NCBI GenBank assembly: GCA_021784535.1
Contig: JAJYHW010000062.1
Coordinates: 1 to 19,281, forward strand
DNA: 19,281 bases
Source: a bacterium
GTDB taxonomy: Bacteria > Patescibacteriota > Microgenomatia > Levybacterales > UBA12049
Direction: 5' to 3'
A model generated the notes under the pieces. It did no database searches. It saw nothing but the letters and a program-made list of their open reading frames with translations, and was not told where the DNA came from. The position numbers and the translations under genes are program-made. Every line of letters starts with the position of its first letter. The stretch's first letter is position 1. Below, piece by piece: positions 1 to 6,489 of the stretch.

Positions 1-2
1 AA

Positions 3-200
3 TTTACAAACAAACAAATAGAAAAATTGGCTGACATTACAGCAGATATTGGACAAGCTTTTCTTATAACAAGTTTTATTCCGTTTCTACTTGGTCTTGC
101 ACATATACCAATCATTGTGGTAAGCTTGACACTGATAGATAGCGTTGGTTTTTGGGTAATAGCGATCAGCATAGCAGGATTATCTGGAGGTAAAAAATGA
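3..200 (+). CDS. C-terminal end of a membrane protein (partial)
   Basis: An open frame enters from the left edge and stops at TGA 198-200, giving 65 residues with no start in the window. The visible part has a polar N-terminal stretch (ADITADIGQ) and then two hydrophobic segments, about residues 20-42 (FLITSFIPFLLGLAHIPIIV) and 46-60, ending in GGKK. It therefore looks like the last two membrane spans of an integral membrane protein. The family is not recognisable from this fragment. Its stop overlaps the start of the next small gene (ATGA), so the two are probably co-translated. Confidence 0.6.
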   Translation, partial: FTNKQIEKLADITADIGQAFLITSFIPFLLGLAHIPIIVVSLTLIDSVGFWVIAISIAGLSGGKK

Positions 201-337
201 CCATCACATTCGACCCAAATAATATTCTTTCAGGACTCATGGAATTGGCACTTGTAGGAGCTATATTCGCTCTTGCTATAGCAATTATTGTCTACCCATC
301 GTTAAAAGAACGAGCAAAAAAAACCCCAAGAAAATAA
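197..337 (+). CDS. 46-residue single-span membrane peptide
   Basis: ATG 197 overlaps the stop of the preceding frame (ATGA). It is preceded by GGAGGT at 186-191 with a 5-nt gap, one of the very few good Shine-Dalgarno sites in the window. The product has a short polar N-terminus, one hydrophobic helix at about residues 15-34 (MELALVGAIFALAIAIIVYP), and a basic tail (KERAKKTPRK), so the tail is probably cytoplasmic. It may be a small partner of the upstream membrane protein. No function is recognised. The coupling and ribosome site make it more credible than a random short frame. Confidence 0.55.
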   Translation: MTITFDPNNILSGLMELALVGAIFALAIAIIVYPSLKERAKKTPRK

Positions 338-345
338 AATCGATA

Positions 346-374
346 TTGTATCCATGCAACGGTAAGACTATAAT
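346..374 (+). promoter_or_regulatory. Promoter of the PNPOx-like gene, leaderless
   Basis: A -35-like TTGTAT (346-351), a spacer of exactly 17 bp and a perfect TATAAT (369-374) sit directly in front of ATG 382. Only 7 nt separate the -10 box from the start codon, so transcription should begin at or within 1-2 nt of the ATG. No ribosome-binding site exists. Confidence 0.6.
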
Positions 375-381
375 ACCTTAA

Positions 382-843
382 ATGGCGGATTTAAAGAATC
401 TCATTCAAGAACATGTAAAAACTGCACGAGTGATGCATTTGGCAACTGCGATAAATAACAATCCATGGGTCTGTAATATTCACTTCTACACCGACGATGA
501 TTTGAATTTTTACTGGATTAGTACCCCAGAGCGCCGCCATTCACAAGAAATTAAACAAAACCAGCATGTTTCTGCGGCAATTAAAGTTCATGAAGATACT
601 CCTGATGAACCATATGTAATCGGCATTTCAGTTGAAGGGAAAGCTGAATTATTAACACAAAAAGCAGCAAAAAAAATTGCTATCGGTTATAAAAACAAAC
701 TGAACAAGACTCAAACATCACTAGATGATATCTTTGCCGGAAGAAACCCGCATAAGTTTTATCGCATGAAACCTGAAAAATTTGTCCTTTTTGATAATAA
801 AAATTTTCCCGATAATCCAAGACAGGAATACAAAGTAACATGA
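382..843 (+). CDS. Pyridoxamine 5'-phosphate oxidase-like FMN-binding protein
   Basis: A 153-aa protein with the split-barrel layout of the PNPOx-related family: an N-terminal helix, then strands carrying MHLATAINNNPWVCNIHFYT, and FYWISTPERRHSQEIKQNQHVSAAIK, where the family normally places its flavin-phosphate contacts. The C-terminal part (KFYRMKPEKFVLFDN) is also typical. Members bind FMN, F420 or haem and are usually small cytoplasmic oxidoreductases; the substrate cannot be told here. The length is normal for a single-domain member. The start fits a leaderless promoter 7 nt upstream. The stop overlaps the next ATG (ATGA, 840-843), so it forms an operon with the VOC gene. Confidence 0.75.
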   Translation: MADLKNLIQEHVKTARVMHLATAINNNPWVCNIHFYTDDDLNFYWISTPERRHSQEIKQNQHVSAAIKVHEDTPDEPYVIGISVEGKAELLTQKAAKKIAIGYKNKLNKTQTSLDDIFAGRNPHKFYRMKPEKFVLFDNKNFPDNPRQEYKVT

Positions 844-1226
844 ACTTTCACCATATCGCATTATCAGTTAAAGATCTCTCAGCATCAAAACTTTTTTATA
901 TGGAGTTATTTGGGCTCAAATTTGTGTCTGAATTTGAAAAACCTGAGAAAAACAGAAAATTTTTAATTCTAGAAGATGACAATGGGACGAGACTTGAACT
1001 GTCTCAAGATGAAAATCCTACACAACTTACAGAGGACATAAGCGATAAGAAAAAAATCGGCATGAAACATATCGCTTTCGCTGTCGATACTATTGAGCAA
1101 TTTCTAGAAAAAGCAGAGAAATATAAAATTAAACAACTTACTCCAATTAAAAAAGGTGTTTCTGTAAAACGATATATTTTTATCACCGATCCAGATAATA
1201 TCCCAGTCGAACTTTTTGAAATATAA
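840..1226 (+). CDS. Glyoxalase/bleomycin-resistance (VOC) superfamily protein
   Basis: A 128-aa protein with two beta-alpha-beta-beta-beta modules (residues 1-60 and 73-128). The expected metal ligands of VOC enzymes are all visible: H5 (HHIALSV), E53 (RLELSQ), H77 (MKHIAFAV) and E124 (IPVELFEI). The ending FITDPDNIPVELFEI is a classic VOC C-terminus. Family members isomerise or cleave methylglyoxal-glutathione adducts, modify antibiotics or act as dioxygenases; which of these applies is not visible. It overlaps the PNPOx-like gene by 4 nt and is probably translationally coupled to it. Its stop codon lies inside the -10 box of the next gene. Confidence 0.85.
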   Translation: MNFHHIALSVKDLSASKLFYMELFGLKFVSEFEKPEKNRKFLILEDDNGTRLELSQDENPTQLTEDISDKKKIGMKHIAFAVDTIEQFLEKAEKYKIKQLTPIKKGVSVKRYIFITDPDNIPVELFEI

Positions 1227-1227
1227 T
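1222..1227 (+). promoter_or_regulatory. -10 box of the SDR gene
   Basis: TATAAT lies 6 nt before ATG 1234 and overlaps the stop codon of the VOC gene. No clear -35 box is seen at the expected distance. The spacing matches the other leaderless starts in the window and favours 1234 over the in-frame ATG at 1216, which lies upstream of this box. Confidence 0.45.
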
Positions 1228-1233
1228 AGTGCT

Positions 1234-1977
1234 ATGAAATTACGAAATAAAGTAATTCTCGTTACAGGTTCCTCTACTGGCATTGGGCAAGCAGTAGCTC
1301 TCGCATTTGCCAAAGAAGGAGCATCTGTCATTATCAACAGTAAATCAGATGTTACAGGAGGGAAAAAAGTTTTAGAAGAAATTAAAAAGCTTGGAAGAAA
1401 AGCAGCTTATATCCAAGCAGATGTTTCTGATGAGAAAAAAGTATCAAATCTGTTTAAAAATATTGTAGAACAATTCGGAACAATCGATATCTTGGTGAAT
1501 AACGCAGGATATGCTTACGGGAAACCATTTCTCAAGACGACAAAAGATTACTGGCTTGCCCAATTTAATGCAAATTTTTTTGGTACTGTCCTTTGCTCCA
1601 TAGAAGCGGCGAAAATCATGAAAGAAAAAGGGAGCGGCAAAATTCTTAACACTGCTTCCGTCCGTGGTCTTCCCAATACAGGACGTGAAGGAATTATGGC
1701 ATATTCTGCCGCAAAAGCTGCAGTGATCAATTTTACAAAAACTCTGGCAAAAGAGTTAGCTCCACAAATAACAGTGAATGCTGTTGCCCCAGGATTTACG
1801 TTAACAAGAAATTACGGTACGTATCCTGAAGAGGTAAAGCAAGGATTTCTTGATTCAACACTCTTAAAACGATGGATCACTCCTGAAGAGATAGCGGATG
1901 CCTTTATCTACCTCGCAAAAGCTGATGCTGTAACAGGTGAAATTATTACTGTAGATGGCGGCTTTGTATTGAAATAA
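1234..1977 (+). CDS. Short-chain dehydrogenase/reductase (FabG-like)
   Basis: A 247-aa classical SDR. It shows the cofactor-binding TGSSTGIG at residues 11-18, NNAG at 89-92, catalytic N113, S142, Y157 and K161 (YSAAK), and the ending VTGEIITVDGGF. These enzymes reduce ketones or oxidise alcohols with NAD(P)H in the cytoplasm. The overall shape resembles 3-oxoacyl-ACP reductase, but no other fatty-acid genes are present, so a sugar or other alcohol substrate is equally possible. I take ATG 1234 rather than 1216: MKLRNKVILVTG is the usual SDR N-terminus and the TATAAT box sits 6 nt before it. It ends 12 bp from the convergent topA tail. Confidence 0.88.
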   Translation: MKLRNKVILVTGSSTGIGQAVALAFAKEGASVIINSKSDVTGGKKVLEEIKKLGRKAAYIQADVSDEKKVSNLFKNIVEQFGTIDILVNNAGYAYGKPFLKTTKDYWLAQFNANFFGTVLCSIEAAKIMKEKGSGKILNTASVRGLPNTGREGIMAYSAAKAAVINFTKTLAKELAPQITVNAVAPGFTLTRNYGTYPEEVKQGFLDSTLLKRWITPEEIADAFIYLAKADAVTGEIITVDGGFVLK

Positions 1978-1989
1978 TTACCTTTCTTG

Positions 1990-2373
1990 CTAATGTGCTG
2001 TTCTGCGGACGACTCTTTTTACCATATTCCTCTTCTTTGTAGCTTTCAGACTGGTTCCTTTTTTTGGTCTTGAAACAACACCGCTTCCTTTGATATCTTC
2101 CAGTTTCCACGCGGCAAAATCACAATTTGGATAATTGGAACAGCCATAAAATTTACGGCCTTTGCGGGTTTTCTTGATGATCACTTTGCCGCCATCTTTG
2201 GGACAAAGGACATTGGTTTCCTCAACGAATGGTTTGGTGAAATTACAATCAGGAAAAGTGCTGCATGAAAAGAATTTGCCAAACCTGCCTGTTCGTACCA
2301 CGAGATTGCCTTTACCGCATTGCGGACAAACCTCATCAGTTTCTTCAACCGGAATTTTGATCCGTTCTGCATT
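1990..2373 (-). pseudogene. topA: C-terminal zinc-finger region of topoisomerase I, cut off by an in-frame amber codon
   Basis: Immediately after the TAG that ends the topA frame, the same frame stays open for 127 more codons and encodes exactly what normally follows in topoisomerase I. There is a linker ending in EETDEVCPQC, a first four-cysteine finger (CPQC ... CSTFPDC), and a second finger-like unit (CPKDGG ... GCSNYPNCDFAAW) with only three of the four cysteines. A basic tail (KKRNMVKRVVRR) follows. These fingers bind single-stranded DNA and support relaxation. No ATG or SD site precedes the first finger; the first usable start, GTG 2301, would delete its CPQC half. Independent translation is therefore unlikely. 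The piece is made only by read-through, or not at all, unless the TAG is a sequence error. Confidence 0.8.
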
Positions 2374-4155
2374 CTAGATCTCCGTGATGGATTTTTCAAA
2401 AGGTATATAGAATTCCTTCATCATCGCTTTCCAGTTTTTTTCTCCATTGGCTATATCATCAAGCTCTTCTTCCATCAAAGCAGTAAACGGAATATCATCA
2501 ATAGTTGCAAAATTTTTCACCAAAAAATCACTGACTGCCATACCGACTGCAGACGGAATAAATTTACGCTCAACCCGCTCAACATACCCGCGATCGGTAA
2601 TCGTTGAAATAATAGAAGCATACGTTGAAGGACGGCCAATCCCTTTCTCTTCAAGCGTCTTAATCAGTGAGGCATCGTTATATCGCGGCGGCGGTGTCGT
2701 CTCGTGTGCATCAGCCCGAGCAGTAATCAATGCAAGAGACTCGCCTGTTGCGAATTTTGGCAACCGCGTATCTTCCAACGCCTGTGGTGTTAATTTCAAA
2801 AATCCGTCAAAGAGCAGCACGGAACCGGAAGCTTTCAGACGATAAACTTTTTCTTCCTCTGAACTTTGATCTTTGCTCTTTAATCTTTGATCTTGAGAAT
2901 CCACAAGTACACTGGTGGATTCGATAAGTGCGTCACTCATTTGCGAAGCAACAGCCCGCTTCCAAATCAAATCATACAATTTCGCATAGGCATCACCTAA
3001 CTTTTCCTTCACTTCCAAACTCTGACGTCTGATATTGGTCGGCCTGATCGCCTCGTGTGCTTCTTGCGCATTTTTTTGTTTGATGAAATATGACCGAGGT
3101 GCTTGCGGAATATAGGTATCACCGTACTGTTTGGCAACATACTCGCGAATTTGCGCAATTGCTGTTTGAGACATTGTCACCGAGTCAGTACGATGATACG
3201 TAATATATCCTTCTTCATATAATTTCTGTGCCAGACTCATAGTCCGCTTTCCAGGAAACCCATATCGCTGCGCAGCCTGCTGCTGCAGTGTTGACGTAGT
3301 AAATGACGGATACGGACTACGCTTTGATTGCTTTGTCGCGACATCAACAACAGAGAATTGTCTCCCGTACAACTCATTGACAATCATGTCAGCTTTTTCC
3401 TGCGTATCAATTGTTGTTTTGGCAAAAGTAAAATTACCATCATATAATTGCAATGTCTTCTTTATCTCAATCTTTACCTTATTAATTTCAATCAGTTCAA
3501 ATGCTACTTCTTGGTTTTTAGTTTTTTGTTCTTTGCCCTTTGTGTTCACAAATTGCGCAGCAATTGTGAAGTATGGCTCTTTTCCAAATTTTTCAATCTC
3601 CCGTTCCCGCTCAACCAGAAGTCTCAATGCCACACTTTGCACCCGACCTGCCGAAAGCCCACGGCGGATTTTCTTCCACAGCACCGGGGAAAGCTGATAA
3701 CCAACTAATCGATCCAAGACACGCCGGGCTGTCTGCGCTCCCACAAGATTGTCATCCACTTCCCGTGGATGCTCCAATGCTTCTTTAATAGCGCCTTCAG
3801 TAATTTCATGAAAGACAATTCTTTGAAACTTTGAACTTTGAACTTTGGACTTTGAACTGGAGCTGAGAATATCTTTGATATTCGAAGCGATCGCCTCACC
3901 CTCACGGTCAGGGTCAGTAGCAAGAAAAATGGCATCAACTGATTTTGCCGCACTTTTTAATTCACTGATCAATTTTTTCTTATCTTCAATAACCTCATAT
4001 TGAGGCTCAAAATCATTCTGCAAATCAATTCCCAATTTGCTTTTTGGCAAATCCATAATATGTCCCATGGAAAATTTAATATCATACTCTTTTCCAAGAA
4101 ATCTTGAAATAGTTCGTGATTTAGTGGGTGACTCTACTATTACTAAATATTTCAT
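2374..4155 (-). CDS. topA: DNA topoisomerase I, catalytic core (type IA)
   Basis: 593 residues covering the complete type IA core. The Toprim domain carries IVESPTKSRTI (7-17, acidic E8) and DPDREGEAIA (81-90). The nucleophile is Y320 in GYITYHRTDS. The gate motifs FTTSTLQQQAA and RPSTYASII are present. The enzyme relaxes negatively supercoiled DNA by cutting one strand through a 5'-phosphotyrosine. The frame ends at TAG (2374-2376) just after FYIPFEKSITEI, where family members continue into zinc fingers; those follow in frame. Three stretches of 7-bp tandem repeats code for low-complexity loops, at about residues 100-112, 203-215 and 419-432. It probably shares transcription with the SAM-hydrolase-like gene 88 bp upstream. 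The core assignment is secure. Confidence 0.95.
   Translation of the reverse strand: MKYLVIVESPTKSRTISRFLGKEYDIKFSMGHIMDLPKSKLGIDLQNDFEPQYEVIEDKKKLISELKSAAKSVDAIFLATDPDREGEAIASNIKDILSSSSKSKVQSSKFQRIVFHEITEGAIKEALEHPREVDDNLVGAQTARRVLDRLVGYQLSPVLWKKIRRGLSAGRVQSVALRLLVEREREIEKFGKEPYFTIAAQFVNTKGKEQKTKNQEVAFELIEINKVKIEIKKTLQLYDGNFTFAKTTIDTQEKADMIVNELYGRQFSVVDVATKQSKRSPYPSFTTSTLQQQAAQRYGFPGKRTMSLAQKLYEEGYITYHRTDSVTMSQTAIAQIREYVAKQYGDTYIPQAPRSYFIKQKNAQEAHEAIRPTNIRRQSLEVKEKLGDAYAKLYDLIWKRAVASQMSDALIESTSVLVDSQDQRLKSKDQSSEEEKVYRLKASGSVLLFDGFLKLTPQALEDTRLPKFATGESLALITARADAHETTPPPRYNDASLIKTLEEKGIGRPSTYASIISTITDRGYVERVERKFIPSAVGMAVSDFLVKNFATIDDIPFTALMEEELDDIANGEKNWKAMMKEFYIPFEKSITEI
2864..2898 (+). repeat. 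7-bp tandem array inside topA
   Basis: Five heptamers in register on the plus strand: CTTTGAT, CTTTGCT, CTTTAAT, CTTTGAT, CTTGAGA. On the coding strand they give SQDQRLKSKDQSS, a hydrophilic loop at about residues 419-432 of TopA. Confidence 0.7.
3511..3545 (+). repeat. Degenerate 7-bp tandem array inside topA
   Basis: Five heptamers in register: TTGGTTT, TTAGTTT, TTTGTTC, TTTGCCC, TTTGTGT. They encode the charged loop TKGKEQKTKNQE at about residues 203-215. More degenerate than the array at 3821-3856. Confidence 0.55.
3821..3856 (+). repeat. 7-bp tandem array CTTTGAA inside topA
   Basis: CTTTGAA at 3821-3827, one extra A, then CTTTGAA, CTTTGAA, CTTTGGA and CTTTGAA in perfect register. On the coding strand the unit is TTCAAAG, giving SSKSKVQSSKFQ, a loop between the Toprim helix and the conserved VFHEIT motif. 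Confidence 0.8.
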
Positions 4156-4243
4156 AAGTATTTATTAAAACGTACAAGCGTTAACAAAATGTAATTACGA
4201 TTGTAGTCTACAGTATACAGGAGGTGTCAAGAAGATATTTTCT

Positions 4244-5038
4244 CTAAAATATCTCATCACCTGGTTTAAGATGAAATTTTGCGGCAGCACTTGCACCCTG
4301 AACGACAATTTCAATAAACCGCTTGTTATCTAATCCTGAACTGCCGATAATAAGTCCTGGCTCACCGTTGGGAACATCTTTCAAGTGATCATAGCAAATT
4401 ATGCCACCAGCTTTTGTCTGCAACATTTTGCCTGCATCATGTCCAATTTCCTCAGGAAGAAGCGTTGTTTTACAATTACCGAAATTGTCCACCCACCAGA
4501 CTGCCTTTGGCACTTGTGGGATATTGGTCATCGGATAGGATTCATGCGGTATATCTTCGCCATCATAAATCCATTTCGCAAGACGCGGCATATAATCATA
4601 ACTGCGAAATTGACTATGAACAATCCTGTTCCTGAGTGATTTTTCCAGCTTCCTGCGCCCAATCATCGCATCAATGACTGTTGCAATATCGGTGAGCTTG
4701 ATGTCTTCAGTCAAACCAAATTTTTTCACCAAAGATAAGCATTGCTCAGCAATAGTAGCAATAACGATGGTATTTTTATAATAAAAATATCCAAAAGGTG
4801 TCCCATTGGGCCATTTTTTTCCGCGTCCGTGTCTTGGTGCAACATTTACCATGATAACGCCATTTTCGCCATCGGACGCATCCAACATATCGATCAGATT
4901 ACCAGCGCCTTCCAATTCGTTTTGCCCAATTCCCACAGTATTGATTGCAACACCGTCCCCAAAAAGACGTGCGGCACGAGTCGCCTGTCTTCCCATAGTG
5001 TTTTCATCCCGACAATCATTGATAATGGTCACAAACAT
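4244..5038 (-). CDS. SAM hydroxide adenosyltransferase / chlorinase-fluorinase family protein (DUF62-like)
   Basis: A 264-aa protein with the two-domain plan of the SAM hydrolase (duf62) family. The C-terminal domain is clear: VDNFGNCKTTL (183-193) matches the family D-x-FGN motif, and GSSG followed by IVVQGASAAAKFHLKPGDEI (244-263) matches the conserved ending with its glycine-serine/alanine-rich adenosine pocket. The N-terminal half is divergent: where relatives have a TDFG...D motif, this has INDCRDENTMGRQATRAARLFG. Known members hydrolyse SAM to adenosine and methionine or halogenate it. With this N-terminus, activity cannot be assumed. It lies 88 bp upstream of topA on the same strand. 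GTG at codon 3 is an alternative start. Confidence 0.7.
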   Translation of the reverse strand: MFVTIINDCRDENTMGRQATRAARLFGDGVAINTVGIGQNELEGAGNLIDMLDASDGENGVIMVNVAPRHGRGKKWPNGTPFGYFYYKNTIVIATIAEQCLSLVKKFGLTEDIKLTDIATVIDAMIGRRKLEKSLRNRIVHSQFRSYDYMPRLAKWIYDGEDIPHESYPMTNIPQVPKAVWWVDNFGNCKTTLLPEEIGHDAGKMLQTKAGGIICYDHLKDVPNGEPGLIIGSSGLDNKRFIEIVVQGASAAAKFHLKPGDEIF

Positions 5039-5197
5039 ATTGTTATAGGCATTATTGTATCACCATCTGACGAAATCCGTCAACGAAGATTTTACGATTA
5101 TTTTTTTTATCACAGACGTTTTACGATATACACATGCAATTTTACCGGAATCTGCTATACTCTAAGCCTATATTTTTACGAAAAATAATAAATAGAT
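5039..5197. promoter_or_regulatory. Divergent intergenic region with extended -10 and repeated TTTTACGA motif
   Basis: This 159-bp gap separates two divergent genes. On the plus strand TGC followed by TATACT (5153-5161) is a good extended -10 for the gene at 5198, giving a leader of about 30 nt with no SD site. The motif TTTTACGA occurs three times in direct orientation, at 5090-5097, 5119-5126 and 5174-5181, two upstream and one downstream of the likely start site. It could be an operator, but the region is AT-rich and chance is not excluded. Confidence 0.4.
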
Positions 5198-6466
5198 ATG
5201 CAAGAACGCTCATTGCCATCATACAGTAGCTTTGCGAAACCGGAAACTGCTCTGCCTGAACCCGCTCACAAAATGCCTAAAAGAAAACATCGCTTGAAAA
5301 ATCGTGCTACAGCGGCTGCTTGCTCTATTATATTCGGTGCTGCATCAATTGCAAATAGCGCAATCACCCAGTCGCTATGGCCACCAAAAAATTCTGCAAC
5401 TATCCAGGAAATTACTCCGATTGAAGCAAATCTACAGGAAGGAGGAACAGTTTTTATCAAAGGGAAACGTGCACAAATAAATTTACTGCAGCCACCACCT
5501 CAAGAACCCTCTGTCAGTAAAAAAGAACGTATGCATACCGGCATTTTTGTCCTCGGAGGCCTTGGCACTATTGACAGCCAGCGCTATGCAGTCGCAGAAA
5601 GCCCTGCTTTTGTACTATTCGGCCGTCTTTTTAGCGTGGGCTATCCTACTGATATGAATATCAAAACAATCGCTGATGCCATCAATGCAACTGTCGTAAA
5701 AAAAGATCTTACAACAATCTATCTTGATGGGGCAAGTACCGGCGGGGTTGTCGCATTGCGGACGCTTCCCTTTATCCATCAGCATGATCTCAAAATAAAT
5801 CTTATCTTCGATGATACTCCCATTTTGCCTTCAGATATTCGTGATCAAAATTATCGTATCCCTATATTATTATATAATCTTGGCTTACGTAATGGCGGCG
5901 GCTTTGCCGGCAAATTATTGGGAGAATTAATAACCAATCTCTGGAGCAACCCAAACGCTAATCCGCGTTTTGCTGATATTCTGCAGCAGGCGGGACAGCA
6001 GTTTGATCCGTCTGCCACTCCTGTTTTCTTAAACCTTTTTGGACAACTCTATACACATATTTATGATAATCCCAATATTGTAGATTATCTTTCCCGGCAA
6101 CTCAGCTATGCTTGGGAAATAACAAATGACCCCACCCCTCCGGGAACATGGCTAAGACAATTAAATCTGGATGCTACAAATACAATGCGAGGAACAATAG
6201 AAGATCTTGCATCAAAACATATCACCTCCATCATATTCATTCATCCAGCAAACTGGCGTTTTGATGAAACGGTAAGAGATATGCATGCTGCGCAACAGAT
6301 ACGATGGGCAAGCGAACAGGCAATTCGTATACAACGTAAGGCACGAGAAGCAGGTCTTCCCGTAAGCGCAATACCTGTCCCTGTCTATGTGAATGAAACA
6401 TTGCCGGGAAAAGTAGGGCATCAAAGCGCTATTGAACATCCTACTATCTCTATAGTAATGGACTAA
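5198..6466 (+). CDS. Membrane-anchored or exported alpha/beta-hydrolase-like protein
   Basis: A 422-aa protein of no recognised named family. Residues 26-36 are basic (MPKRKHRLKNR) and are followed by a moderately hydrophobic segment at 37-60 that may be a signal anchor. A Pro-rich linker runs to about 110. The rest looks like an alpha/beta-hydrolase: a strand-loop IFVLGGLG (116-123), a nucleophile elbow LDGASTGGVVAL (176-187) with S180 in G-x-S-x-G-G, a strand LIFDDTP, and a late histidine H408 in GKVGHQSAIEHP. The acid is uncertain (D206, D207 or D356). A serine hydrolase acting on an envelope or external ester or amide is plausible, but the substrate is unknown. It sits alone between divergent and convergent neighbours. 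Confidence 0.6.
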   Translation: MQERSLPSYSSFAKPETALPEPAHKMPKRKHRLKNRATAAACSIIFGAASIANSAITQSLWPPKNSATIQEITPIEANLQEGGTVFIKGKRAQINLLQPPPQEPSVSKKERMHTGIFVLGGLGTIDSQRYAVAESPAFVLFGRLFSVGYPTDMNIKTIADAINATVVKKDLTTIYLDGASTGGVVALRTLPFIHQHDLKINLIFDDTPILPSDIRDQNYRIPILLYNLGLRNGGGFAGKLLGELITNLWSNPNANPRFADILQQAGQQFDPSATPVFLNLFGQLYTHIYDNPNIVDYLSRQLSYAWEITNDPTPPGTWLRQLNLDATNTMRGTIEDLASKHITSIIFIHPANWRFDETVRDMHAAQQIRWASEQAIRIQRKAREAGLPVSAIPVPVYVNETLPGKVGHQSAIEHPTISIVMD

Positions 6467-6489
6467 GGTCAAGCATACAGCAAGCCTTA

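Noticed and set aside
838..845. UGA recoded to glycine, as in some Patescibacteria
   Set aside because: TGA ends the PNPOx-like gene and def exactly at ATGA overlaps with the next gene, and no conserved glycine position is encoded by TGA.
2374..2376. Amber codon reassigned to an amino acid in this genome
   Set aside because: TAG also ends fmt, the SAM-hydrolase-like gene, the M50 protease and the dehydratase-like gene at sensible C-termini, so it acts as a stop. A local read-through or an error is more likely than a code change.
2162..2927. Several plus-strand frames opposite topA
   Set aside because: They are antisense shadows of topA with no recognisable protein character and no promoter.
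3821..3856. The tandem arrays as a CRISPR array
   Set aside because: Units are 7-8 bp with no spacers and lie mostly inside conserved coding genes.
4233..4254. 9-bp inverted repeat AGATATTTT/AAAATATCT after the SAM-hydrolase-like gene as a terminator
   Set aside because: The stem is made almost only of A and T, has no T run after it on the minus strand and includes the stop codon. It is more likely chance in AT-rich DNA.
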